Below are positions 9,690-18,444 of a stretch of 55,219 bases of DNA, piece by piece. Under the pieces are notes generated by a model, which was not told where the DNA came from, did not search any database, and saw only the letters and a list, made by a program, of their open reading frames with translations. This stretch comes from Porphyromonadaceae bacterium (GTDB lineage Bacteria > Bacteroidota > Bacteroidia > Bacteroidales > Dysgonomonadaceae), in the NCBI GenBank assembly GCA_022840285.1, contig JALHIE010000007.1, positions 1 to 55,219 on the forward strand, read 5' to 3'. Numbering within the stretch: position 1 is the first letter of the stretch; each line of letters begins with the position of its first letter. The translations under genes were made by a program, and so were the position numbers.

Positions 9690-9736
9690 ATTGAACTTTT
9701 GCGTGTGTTGAGAACAAATACACGCGAAAGTTCAAT
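9690..9736 (+). terminator. Long stable hairpin between the glycanase block and the redox module
   Basis: A 20-bp stem (left arm 9690-9709, right arm 9717-9736) contains only two G-U pairs and closes a 7-base loop. It lies in the 139-base gap between the GH99-like gene ending at 9641 and the dehydrogenase subunit gene at 9781. No run of T follows, but the stem length makes it the best candidate transcription boundary inside the first region; it could also be an mRNA-stabilising element for the upstream genes. Confidence 0.6.
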
Positions 9737-9780
9737 ATAGGCAATTTTAATAATTTAATACCGGACTCAATTTTATCTCG

Positions 9781-10365
9781 ATGAACTCTACATTTATTTC
9801 CAGGAGAAAATTTATTAAACTTGTCGCTCTAAGCTCAGGCAGTTTGTTGTTATTGCCCCGATGCAGCAACTCGTTTAATCCGGCATGGCGTTTCTTTACA
9901 GCTGAGGAAGCGTCATTGGTTGACGCTATAGTAGAACAAATCATCCCCACCGACGAATGGATGGGAGCAAAAGATGCGGGCGTAACCAATTTCATTGACA
10001 AACAACTGGTAACTCATCTGTCGCGGTTCCAGAACAAGTACCGGGAAGGATTGTATTCATTGGCAATCACTTGCCAGGAATTGTACCACAAAAAATTTCA
10101 TGAATTACCGTGGGATGATCAAACTGAATTTTTAAAAAAAATTGAGAACGGGAGTCACAATGAACTAACAAGTATACACGGTAGATATGAAGGTGGAAGA
10201 ATCTGGAATGGAGGGGACGACAGATCTTTTTTCAGGCTCATTCGAGATCACACCATGGCAGGCTTTTACGGAAGCCCACGTCACGGGGGAAATCGCAAAT
10301 ACGTAAGTTATAGAATGATTGGTCTGAATTACCCGGTTATTCAAGGTAGAAACAAACACGTTTGA
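9781..10365 (+). CDS. Tat-exported gluconate 2-dehydrogenase subunit 3-like protein
   Basis: A 194-residue protein of the gluconate 2-dehydrogenase subunit 3 family. The N-terminus has a twin-arginine signal (SRRKFIK at residues 7-13, then a hydrophobic stretch), indicating export of a folded, cofactor-bearing complex. The family signature FTAEEASLVDAIVEQIIPTDE lies directly after the signal. Such small subunits carry no cofactor themselves; they chaperone and escort a partner GMC flavoprotein through Tat. That partner is the next gene, starting 4 bases after this stop. The arrangement is the same as in bacterial FAD glucose dehydrogenase, gluconate 2-dehydrogenase and glucoside 3-dehydrogenase. 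Confidence 0.85.
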   Translation: MNSTFISRRKFIKLVALSSGSLLLLPRCSNSFNPAWRFFTAEEASLVDAIVEQIIPTDEWMGAKDAGVTNFIDKQLVTHLSRFQNKYREGLYSLAITCQELYHKKFHELPWDDQTEFLKKIENGSHNELTSIHGRYEGGRIWNGGDDRSFFRLIRDHTMAGFYGSPRHGGNRKYVSYRMIGLNYPVIQGRNKHV

Positions 10366-10369
10366 TCGG

Positions 10370-12034
10370 ATGAAAAATAAACACGTGAATGCCGTTATCG
10401 TCGGAGCGGGAGCAGGTGGAGGCGTTGTGGCCAAGGAGCTAAGCGTTGCCGGTTTGTCGGTGGTATTGTTCGAACGAGGAGGATGGGCAACCTATGACGA
10501 TCACGATCACGACGAGATTTTCTCGCAACGGACAACGCTTTTAGGCAATGCGTATGGACCGGACAATGAAAGGCACAGAAGGGTCAGGGTCTTGCCTAAC
10601 GGGGAAGAAGTGGTGTTGCTGCCCAGTGAAGGCGGTTATGCCAACAACGCTGCTTGCGTGGGCTCTGGAACGGTAAGCTATGGAGCAATGGGCTGGAGAT
10701 TCATGCCGGAAGACTTTAAGATGAAATCGGTTTACGGGACCGTGGAGGGATCAACGTTGGATGATTGGCCCATAACGTATGAAGACCTCGAACCCTATTA
10801 TGAGAAAGCCGAATGGGAGATTGGGGTGGCGGGTGATGATAGTCAAAATCCTTTCTCCCCTCCCAGGAAAAAACCCCAACCAATGCCCCCGTTCGAGCAC
10901 AATAAAGAAGCCCAAATATTGGAAAGCGCTGCTCGCAGATTGGGATATCACCCTTTTCCTATACCTATGTTAAGGAACTCAATTCCGTACGGAGGACGTC
11001 CACAATGCTACAGGATAAGGACATGTGTTGGTTTTGCCTGTCCCGTAAACGCAAAGTGCGGAACGCACAACACCGTCATACCGGTTGCATTGAACACAAA
11101 AAACTGTGAACTGAGAACACATTCCGTGGTGAACGAGATCCTTGTTGATGACAGTGGTAATATTACCGGTGTTAGCTATTTTGATGACAGGAAGAAAAGA
11201 CAAATTCAAACGGCAGATATTGTAATCGTTTCAGCATCAGCAACTGAAACGGCGCGGTTGTTGCTAAATTCTAAATCAACGTTTTTCCCCAACGGCATAG
11301 GCAACGAGAATGATTGGGTAGGCAGAAATTTGCAAGGCCACGCTTACTGCGGTGCGTACGGAATCTTTGACGAAGACATTTACGATGACCGGGGACCCGG
11401 CGCCTCAGTTGCTGTGTGTGATTTTAATCACCACAATCCCGGAATTATCGGAGGGGGCGTATTGTGCAACGAGTTCCTGAGATTGCCCTACCTATTTACC
11501 GGGATTAGGCCTCCCAATTCTCCTTCGTGGGGAGCTGAACACAAAAAATTTCAACGTACGAACTTTAAACGGGTGGGACAAGTCATTGGACCTTATCAGG
11601 AAATTCCCATGTTCGAAGCACGAATTGATGTGGATCCCCGCATCAAGGATTACTGGGGAATTCCGGTGGGAAGGTTATCCGGCAACCTGAGTATGAAAGA
11701 TGCCGAGGGTACTGAATTTATGGCTGGTATGGCTGAGCGGTGGCTAATAGAAGCCGGTGCCTCCAGCGTATGGAAAACAGGTATAGTGAGAGGTCCCCGG
11801 CCTGTGTCGGGAGGCCAACATCAGGCAGGAACGTGCAGAATGGGTAACGATCCCAAAACATCGGTCTGTGACAGATACGGCAGGGTCCACGGCACCCCCA
11901 ACCTGTTTGTAGCGGACGGGAGCCTGCATGTCACTAACGGGGGCTTTAATCCTGTGCTGACTATTATGGCCCTGGGATTTTGGATTGGTGAATACATTAC
12001 TTCGGAATGGCGAAAAGGAAATCGGTTCAAATAA
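10370..12034 (+). CDS. GMC-family FAD oxidoreductase, large subunit of a periplasmic sugar dehydrogenase
   Basis: A 554-residue GMC oxidoreductase with no signal of its own, presumably exported with the Tat subunit upstream. The FAD-binding Rossmann motif GAGAGGG is at the N-terminus; the C-terminal GMC domain has GGQHQAGTCRMG and FVADGSLHVTNGGFNP with the usual His/Asn active-site region. A cysteine cluster at 213, 219, 224 and 230 (C-x5-C-x4-C-x5-C) resembles the Fe-S site of FAD glucose dehydrogenase and related enzymes. Members oxidise sugar hydroxyls: gluconate at C2, glucose at C1 or glycosides at C3. In a glycan locus, glycoside 3-oxidation is an attractive but unproven assignment. Electrons should pass to the cytochrome encoded next. 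Confidence 0.85.
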   Translation: MKNKHVNAVIVGAGAGGGVVAKELSVAGLSVVLFERGGWATYDDHDHDEIFSQRTTLLGNAYGPDNERHRRVRVLPNGEEVVLLPSEGGYANNAACVGSGTVSYGAMGWRFMPEDFKMKSVYGTVEGSTLDDWPITYEDLEPYYEKAEWEIGVAGDDSQNPFSPPRKKPQPMPPFEHNKEAQILESAARRLGYHPFPIPMLRNSIPYGGRPQCYRIRTCVGFACPVNAKCGTHNTVIPVALNTKNCELRTHSVVNEILVDDSGNITGVSYFDDRKKRQIQTADIVIVSASATETARLLLNSKSTFFPNGIGNENDWVGRNLQGHAYCGAYGIFDEDIYDDRGPGASVAVCDFNHHNPGIIGGGVLCNEFLRLPYLFTGIRPPNSPSWGAEHKKFQRTNFKRVGQVIGPYQEIPMFEARIDVDPRIKDYWGIPVGRLSGNLSMKDAEGTEFMAGMAERWLIEAGASSVWKTGIVRGPRPVSGGQHQAGTCRMGNDPKTSVCDRYGRVHGTPNLFVADGSLHVTNGGFNPVLTIMALGFWIGEYITSEWRKGNRFK

Positions 12035-12040
12035 TGCAGG

Positions 12041-13090
12041 ATGAATCTATCGGATAAGCAAAAGAAAATTATCGGGGAACTGTTTTTCGCTTTCCTGGTA
12101 ACAATAATTATACTGGGGTCCTTTTTCGGGTATTGGAATTCAGCCCCTGCCGATCAAACGTGTGCTTCTTGCCATGAAATAGTGGGTTCAGTGCACACCT
12201 TTGCCAATTCGGCTCATCAGGAGTTATCGTGCAAGGAATGTCACGGCACTGCGTTAAGCAATGGCTTGCATAGCATGAAAGAAAAGTCCATGATGGTCGT
12301 GAATCATTTTCGCGGGGCAAACACCGAAGATATTCGAATGAATGAGTATCAGGTGTTGGAGGTGATGAACAATTGTAAAAGATGTCATGGTTCAGAGTAT
12401 GCAAAGTGGGAATCAGGAGGACATTCAGCCACGTATGAACGTATATTTTTGGATAGTGTTCACAACAGTAAGGAACAATTAAACTACGATTGCCTAAGGT
12501 GTCATGGAATGTTTTTCGAAGGCACCATAGAAGAATTGGTGAAACCCGTATCAATGGACGGTCCCTGGAAGTTGACAGACAAAAAAAGAAGCGAAATGCA
12601 TACTATCCCCTGTATGGCATGCCACATGATTCATACGGACGGATATACAATGAGTGAGTTATTAACAGAAGACCACTACTCGGATTCAGCAAGGTTTTTT
12701 CCTACCCACAGCCCGGGTCTCAGTTTTTACGATCGGGCAGAAAAAGCCAACTATCCCGTGGAATTAATGTCAACAATCAAGCTATACGGTGCCGACACTT
12801 TGCTGACTGTATCCAGTGATGGGGTAACGCGCAATTGTGTCCAGTGCCACTCACCCAACGCTTGGCATGAAGCAGGAACAAGCGATGATCGCATCCCCAG
12901 GGGGGTGCATAAAGGGTTGAGTTGCGCAGCCTGCCACGAACCGCATAGCAATTACGAGCGAAACAGTTGCGCCACTTGCCATCCGGCCATATCCAACTGC
13001 AACCTCGATGTAACACAAATGAATACAACATATGCGGATAAGAATAGTCCCAACAACATCCACTTTGTTTCTTGTACAGACTGTCATTGA
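12041..13090 (+). CDS. Membrane-anchored nine-haem c-type cytochrome
   Basis: A 349-residue protein with one N-terminal membrane helix (about residues 11-32) and no cleavage site, followed by nine CxxCH haem-attachment motifs (CASCH, CKECH, CKRCH, CLRCH, CMACH, CVQCH, CAACH, CATCH, CTDCH). The last motif ends exactly at the stop codon. The anchor-plus-haem layout recalls NapC/NrfH-type quinone-reactive cytochromes, but the haem number is higher. It begins 6 bases after the GMC oxidoreductase gene, so it is very likely the electron acceptor of that dehydrogenase, passing electrons to the quinone pool or to an outer terminal acceptor. Several further His residues could be distal haem ligands. 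No reductase domain is present. Confidence 0.85.
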   Translation: MNLSDKQKKIIGELFFAFLVTIIILGSFFGYWNSAPADQTCASCHEIVGSVHTFANSAHQELSCKECHGTALSNGLHSMKEKSMMVVNHFRGANTEDIRMNEYQVLEVMNNCKRCHGSEYAKWESGGHSATYERIFLDSVHNSKEQLNYDCLRCHGMFFEGTIEELVKPVSMDGPWKLTDKKRSEMHTIPCMACHMIHTDGYTMSELLTEDHYSDSARFFPTHSPGLSFYDRAEKANYPVELMSTIKLYGADTLLTVSSDGVTRNCVQCHSPNAWHEAGTSDDRIPRGVHKGLSCAACHEPHSNYERNSCATCHPAISNCNLDVTQMNTTYADKNSPNNIHFVSCTDCH

Positions 13091-13108
13091 CTCTAAAAAT
13101 TCACATAC

Positions 13109-16102
13109 ATGAGAAATTTATTGTACTTTATTTTGATCGGAACATATGCGTTTACACTTTCTTGTAAACCTTCAACAACAACCAACAACACATATGACAT
13201 TATACACGAGGCATTTTTAAACCCACCTCCCGAAGCACGACCAAAAGTGTACTGGTGGTGTCTGAACGGAAATATCGATACGTTGAGAGCCAGGGAGGAG
13301 TTTTTAGCCATGAAAGAGGCCGGGATTACCGGTTTTGATCTATACGAAATCGGAGAATTCAGGCAAGACACCACACTCATTCCTGCAGGACCGGCATTTA
13401 TGAGCGATGAATCACTTCGGTTGATCAAATTTGCTGTGAAAGAGGCAGAAAAACTGGATTTGACCGTTGGATTAAGCTTATCAAGCAGCTGGAATGCCGG
13501 GGGAAGTTGGGTCAAACCCAAGCACGCCGGAAAATCGCTTTACTGTTCAAAAACCAAAATAACGGGCAACGGCAAGGAGCAGCAGGTAAAACTTCCGTTC
13601 CCCGAAATCACATTTTCGCAACTCGTCATGGGAACCAGGCAATCACTCATTCCGTTTGATGAGGAAGGAAAACCGGAGTATTACGAAGAGATTGCCATCT
13701 TAGCAATCCCCTCACGCTCCGGTGAGAAGCCAGGCAAGGTGGAACCCCTTGTTATTTCCCCTTTCTTCGACCCTGAGACAGAAACGTTAAACTGGAACGT
13801 TCCTCCCGGAAACTGGGAAATTCAGCGGTATGTCTGCTCCAACTCCGGCCAGCAGGTAGTGCTACCCAGTCCCCACTCCATCGGATTAACCATTGATCAT
13901 TTCGATGCCGAAGCCGTTGAAACCCACTTGATGTTTTTTATCAAGAGTCTCCAATCCGTTTTGGGGGACATCAGTAAAACAGCATTGAAAAGCTTTTATC
14001 TTGCCAGCTATGAAGCCAGGGGCTTAGTCTGGACACCAACCTTACCCAAAGTATTCAAAGAACTACACGGATATGAAATTGAAAAATACCTACCCCTGTT
14101 TTTCGATCCGGAAATATACGATGCGGAAACTGCCGCAAAAGTAGATGCTGATTTCAAAAAAACCTTATCCGAACTGATGATCAATAATTTATACAAAAAA
14201 TCAAAGGAGATCTGTGAACGGTATGGATTAAAAATAAATAGTGAGGCCGGAGGACCTGGATACCCCCTCTATAACGGACCGGCAGATCCCCTTAAAGCGC
14301 AGGGAACCATTGATATTCCCAGAGGAGAATTTTGGATAAATCACTCGCGCTTTTACATGGACAAAAACGACAGTATCGATATTTTACGCATTGTAAAAGA
14401 AACTGCCGCAGCATCGCATATCTACGAAAAAGGAGTGGTTGAAATGGAGGCATTCACCTCGTTTATGCATTGGCAGGAGGGACCGGGAGACATGAAACCT
14501 TTTGGCGACAGGGCTTTTTGTGAAGGAATGAATCGTGTTGTTTTTCATGGATTTAGTCACAACATCTCTCATTCGGGTTATCCTGGATACGTGTATACCG
14601 CAGGAACTCATTTTAACACCAAAAGAGTGTGGTGGTCAAAAGCAAAACCTTTTATTGAATACGTTTCCCGAATTTCAGCTGTCTTTCAGAAAACTGATTT
14701 TAAGGCCGATGTAGTATGGTATTATGGCGACAAAGTACCCAACGCCGCAAGACCGAAAAACACGCACTTTAAAGTGGGTCCCGGATACGATTATGAAGTA
14801 ATCAACACGGAGGTTTTACTTGACGGGTTGACAGTAAGGCAAGGGAAACTGGTCCTCCCAAACGGGGCAGAGTTCAGTCTTCTGGTTTTAGAGGATGAGG
14901 ATAACTTCAGTTCGAGTGTCCTGAAAAAACTATCCGAACTGGTAAATAAAGGTGCACTTGTTGTGGGTAATAAACCCGGCAAAATAGATGGAGTCGCTGC
15001 CACCGGAAAGACGAAAAAAATGATCGATGAACTGTGGGCAAGTAACGCGGGCATCCCTGAAAACTTCATCAGCAAAAAGGGCAAGATTCTTTCCGGAACC
15101 TCTGCGCTTGAATTGCTGCATGCCATAAATGTGCCTTCTGACTTAAACTACACGGGTAAAGAACAGGACCTCATCGATTATATTCATTTCGGAAAAGACA
15201 GTATCGACATCTACTTCATCCGCAACACACAGGACACCACCCTTTCAAGGAACGTCGGGTTCAGGCAAAGGAACAGATCTCCCGAAATTTGGAACCCGGT
15301 TTCCGGGGAAATTAACGCGGTCTCCATATTCAACCGGAACGAGAATTACATCTCCTTTCCCATTTCATTACCTCCTCACGGTTCATACTTGATCGTTTTT
15401 CGCGGGTCTTCACTGCTTCCCACATTCTCCGACTTATCAGGAAATGACGGGTCCTTACCCGATTTCGAATATACTCCGAATGGAATTAACATTCTGGAAG
15501 AGGGCAATTTTACATTGAGTGGGCAAAGAAAGACTATCTCTGTTGACAATAGAATCTCCTGTCACCTGCTTGAAGGCCCATGGGATGTATCGTTTACCAA
15601 AGGCTGGGGGGCTCCTGAAAAGGTAGTTTTCCCGAAGCTTATCTCATGGACCGATTCGGAAACAGATGGAATTAAATATTATTCAGGAATTGCCACTTAC
15701 GAGAAAGTTTTTCAGTTCGGTGAAAATCCGGCAACAGCAGGCAATAGGATTTATCTTGATTTGGGTGAAATAGCCAAAGTAGCCGATGTCTGGATAAACG
15801 AAGAACATCTCGGAATCAGTTGGACAAAACCGCATCGTTTCGACATAACCGGTATCCTCAAGCAAGGCGAAAACAACATTCGGGTTGAAGTGGGCAACAC
15901 CTGGTCGAATCGGTTAACGGGAGATGCCTTAACTGGTGAGAAGTTCACGAATACCAATATGAAGTCAACGATAATCCCTGCTCCTACCATGGAAACCGGT
16001 GACCAGACGCGTTATCCGTGGGCAAAAGTTCCGCTGATGGAATCGGGACTGTTGGGACCTGTCACCATTCAAATAACAACGCCGACAGTAATACGTAACT
16101 AA
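13109..16102 (+). CDS. GH106-like alpha-L-rhamnosidase lipoprotein
   Basis: A 997-residue protein with a lipobox (TLSC, Cys19). The start of the mature part (PPPEARPKVYWWCLNGNI, then LAMKEAGITGFDLYEIGE) is the characteristic opening of GH106-type proteins, a multidomain family with a TIM barrel. The C-terminus has the jelly-roll module with YLDLGEIAKVADVWINEEHLG and NNIRVEVGNTWSNRL common to GH106. Known GH106 enzymes remove alpha-L-rhamnose from pectic rhamnogalacturonans and other rhamnosides. With the L-rhamnose mutarotase at 22157 and rhamnose catabolism genes at 39.8-44.7 kb, it is the strongest pointer that rhamnose is released here. It starts 18 bases after the cytochrome gene. Confidence 0.85.
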   Translation: MRNLLYFILIGTYAFTLSCKPSTTTNNTYDIIHEAFLNPPPEARPKVYWWCLNGNIDTLRAREEFLAMKEAGITGFDLYEIGEFRQDTTLIPAGPAFMSDESLRLIKFAVKEAEKLDLTVGLSLSSSWNAGGSWVKPKHAGKSLYCSKTKITGNGKEQQVKLPFPEITFSQLVMGTRQSLIPFDEEGKPEYYEEIAILAIPSRSGEKPGKVEPLVISPFFDPETETLNWNVPPGNWEIQRYVCSNSGQQVVLPSPHSIGLTIDHFDAEAVETHLMFFIKSLQSVLGDISKTALKSFYLASYEARGLVWTPTLPKVFKELHGYEIEKYLPLFFDPEIYDAETAAKVDADFKKTLSELMINNLYKKSKEICERYGLKINSEAGGPGYPLYNGPADPLKAQGTIDIPRGEFWINHSRFYMDKNDSIDILRIVKETAAASHIYEKGVVEMEAFTSFMHWQEGPGDMKPFGDRAFCEGMNRVVFHGFSHNISHSGYPGYVYTAGTHFNTKRVWWSKAKPFIEYVSRISAVFQKTDFKADVVWYYGDKVPNAARPKNTHFKVGPGYDYEVINTEVLLDGLTVRQGKLVLPNGAEFSLLVLEDEDNFSSSVLKKLSELVNKGALVVGNKPGKIDGVAATGKTKKMIDELWASNAGIPENFISKKGKILSGTSALELLHAINVPSDLNYTGKEQDLIDYIHFGKDSIDIYFIRNTQDTTLSRNVGFRQRNRSPEIWNPVSGEINAVSIFNRNENYISFPISLPPHGSYLIVFRGSSLLPTFSDLSGNDGSLPDFEYTPNGINILEEGNFTLSGQRKTISVDNRISCHLLEGPWDVSFTKGWGAPEKVVFPKLISWTDSETDGIKYYSGIATYEKVFQFGENPATAGNRIYLDLGEIAKVADVWINEEHLGISWTKPHRFDITGILKQGENNIRVEVGNTWSNRLTGDALTGEKFTNTNMKSTIIPAPTMETGDQTRYPWAKVPLMESGLLGPVTIQITTPTVIRN

Positions 16103-16104
16103 AC

Positions 16105-16917
16105 ATGAAGATAATCAATCGAATTATCACCGTTCAACTATCTTTGTGCATTGTCTTTATATGCAATTCTCAAGAAGTAAAAACAGGTGTTTCCGATGAA
16201 CAGTTAAGGGCAATGAACAACGCCCCCATGTCTCCATACATCGAAGCAAGTAACCACAAGAAAGGAGAAGAGTTTAAAATTCTAATCCTTGGCAACAGTC
16301 TGGCACATCACGGTATCGCCCCGGATATCGGTTGGGATCATGCCGCAGGCATGGCGGCATCCGAAATTGAGAAAGACTATGCTCATCTGTTGTTGCAGAT
16401 GACCGACAGCATCATGCCCGATAAAAATATCCGTATGCGAATAGCGGGCATGGCTGTGTTCGAACGGAACCTGACCACTTTTGACTTCTCCGTGCTTGAC
16501 AACCTGGTGTCGTTCCATCCCGATCTGATCATTGTTCAAATAGGAGAAAACGTTTCGTTTGATGGTACCCAAACGCCGGATCTTTTCAGAGAGAAATACA
16601 TCTCGTTGATCCGGTATTTACAGAGAGACCGGCATCCTACAATTATTTGTACCACATCGTTTTTCCCTTCCGCAACAAAGAGCGCTGTTACACGCCAGGT
16701 TGCATTGACAACAAAGAGCTTTCTTGTCGATCTCTCCCATTTGGCCTTGTCGGACGAACAAAATTACGCAAAAAATGAGACGGGATATCCCGGAGACAGA
16801 AACAGGTGGAAAGTGGATGGAATCGGTGTTCATCCCGGTGATTTCGGCATGAAAAATATTGCCCAGGAAATTTTCACTGTGATCAACGCTATATACACCG
16901 GTAATCACACCCAATGA
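16105..16917 (+). CDS. Secreted SGNH-fold hydrolase (putative carbohydrate esterase)
   Basis: A 270-residue protein with an N-terminal signal (hydrophobic residues 8-20). The SGNH block I is present as ILGNSLAHHG, with Asn in place of Asp in the usual GDS, and block V as VDGIGVHPGDFGM giving the catalytic Asp-x-x-His. A central IVQIGENV segment fits block III. Family members deacetylate or de-esterify polysaccharides, lipids or other esters. It begins 2 bases after the GH106-like gene, so translation is probably coupled and a role in removing acyl groups from the same glycan is likely. A more exact substrate cannot be given. Confidence 0.75.
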   Translation: MKIINRIITVQLSLCIVFICNSQEVKTGVSDEQLRAMNNAPMSPYIEASNHKKGEEFKILILGNSLAHHGIAPDIGWDHAAGMAASEIEKDYAHLLLQMTDSIMPDKNIRMRIAGMAVFERNLTTFDFSVLDNLVSFHPDLIIVQIGENVSFDGTQTPDLFREKYISLIRYLQRDRHPTIICTTSFFPSATKSAVTRQVALTTKSFLVDLSHLALSDEQNYAKNETGYPGDRNRWKVDGIGVHPGDFGMKNIAQEIFTVINAIYTGNHTQ

Positions 16918-17000
16918 CACAGAAAGGAGGAGCATAAGAATTGAACCGTAAAAGCACCCCGATCACGTTTGGGAGACAAACAATTCAAAAAATGTTCAAC

Positions 17001-18365
17001 ATGAAACGAACGCCAACTATTCTTGCCTTCCTGGCAATTTCCCTGTTACCCTTAATGGCAGCATGGTTTGTATCGGGTACTTTATCCGAACAAAAATACA
17101 GGGTAACGGATGTATCTGATATATCCTATGTTCCAGCTTCTTTTCCAGTAGGATTTTCATTGTTAACGCATGGCGACCATCAGTTTGTTGCTTATTATGA
17201 TTCAGCTAAAAACATGACAATCGCTTCTCGGAAGTTAAACGACAAGCTCTGGAATTATAAAGTTTTGGATAGTAAAATCGGATGGGACAGTCATAATTAT
17301 GTTGTGATGAAGATTGATGCCCATGGGTATCTGCATGTTTCAGGAAATATGCATGTAAACCCGCTAGTTTATTTCATCAGTACCAACCCACTGGATATAC
17401 AGTCATTAACGCGTGTAGGAAAAATGATCGGTAGAGAGGAGGACAAGGTTACCTATCCGGCCTTTATGGATGGTCCAAACGGAGAATTTTTATTCCATTA
17501 CAGGTATGGGAGCAGCGGAAACGGATATGAGGTGTATAATTCCTGGGACGTTGAAACACAAACCTGGACACGCTATATGGATAAACCACTGATCGATGGG
17601 GAAAATCAACGAAATGCATATATGCAGGGCCCGATGCTGGGGCCGGACAACCTGTATCACATGGTATGGGTGTGGCGCGATACACCCGACTGCGCTACCA
17701 ATCACACACTCTCCTATGCGCGCAGCAGGGATTTACTCCATTGGGAAAGCATACGAGGCGAAAAAGTTGATATCCCTATCACCATCAGTGAAAAGACATT
17801 GTACGTCGACGAAACACCTCCCGGGGGAGGATTATTAAATCCTAATATCCGCTTAAGTTTTGATTCTTCAGGCAATGTTATAATTGGATACCACAAATAC
17901 GATAAAGACATGTTTACCCAGCTGTTTATTTCCCGTTATGAAAATGGACACTGGACAAACAGGCAAATAACCCAGTGGAATTTAAAATGGATTTTTCAGG
18001 GAGGAGGATCTATTCAAGGAAAATTGTCTATTGCAGTACCCCAGGTATTGCCCAATGGGAACGTCTCGTTCGGTTATGAGCGTAAAGACATCAGTCAGGG
18101 TCGCGGACAAGTCATCCTGGATGGGAAAACGTTGCATCCGATAAAGGAGGAATCCTCTATGAAGAAATTTCCGGATATATTTTACTCGACGGAATCCAAT
18201 TTTCCGGAAATGACCGTTAAGACGAGCACCGACCTGGGGAAATCACTTTCGAACGGCGCTATTTACATGCTTCGATGGGAAACCTTGCCATCAAACAGGG
18301 ATGTAAAACCAAAAGGAGAACTGCCCCCGCCATCCATGCTAAGGCTATACAAATTGAATAAATAA
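17001..18365 (+). CDS. Secreted BNR_4-type beta-propeller protein (GH145 / PL24-PL25-like)
   Basis: A 454-residue protein of the BNR_4 repeat family, expected to form a seven-bladed propeller. The frame is open back to a TTG at 16941, but the ATG at 17001 puts a standard signal peptide (KRTPTILAFLAISLL) at the very start and is preferred. A GGAGG stretch at 16926-16930, unusual for Bacteroidota, suits the TTG start, so that longer form cannot be excluded. Conserved motifs include DSHNYVVMKIDAHGYLHV with His residues near the presumed active site. The family includes rhamnosidases of arabinogalactan (GH145) and ulvan lyases (PL24/PL25); both act next to rhamnose-uronate linkages, which suits this locus. 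Lyase versus hydrolase cannot be decided here. Confidence 0.75.
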   Translation: MKRTPTILAFLAISLLPLMAAWFVSGTLSEQKYRVTDVSDISYVPASFPVGFSLLTHGDHQFVAYYDSAKNMTIASRKLNDKLWNYKVLDSKIGWDSHNYVVMKIDAHGYLHVSGNMHVNPLVYFISTNPLDIQSLTRVGKMIGREEDKVTYPAFMDGPNGEFLFHYRYGSSGNGYEVYNSWDVETQTWTRYMDKPLIDGENQRNAYMQGPMLGPDNLYHMVWVWRDTPDCATNHTLSYARSRDLLHWESIRGEKVDIPITISEKTLYVDETPPGGGLLNPNIRLSFDSSGNVIIGYHKYDKDMFTQLFISRYENGHWTNRQITQWNLKWIFQGGGSIQGKLSIAVPQVLPNGNVSFGYERKDISQGRGQVILDGKTLHPIKEESSMKKFPDIFYSTESNFPEMTVKTSTDLGKSLSNGAIYMLRWETLPSNRDVKPKGELPPPSMLRLYKLNK

Positions 18366-18444
18366 ATAATTAATTCCTAAGCACATTTCACCAACACCAA
18401 TAGAAATTATTGCGAATTATGAAACCAATTTACAACCGTTACAA

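Noticed and set aside
16941..17000. TTG start with a GGAGG site giving a longer BNR_4 protein
   Set aside because: The extra 20 residues would precede the signal peptide; Bacteroidota seldom rely on such ribosome sites. Kept only as an alternative.
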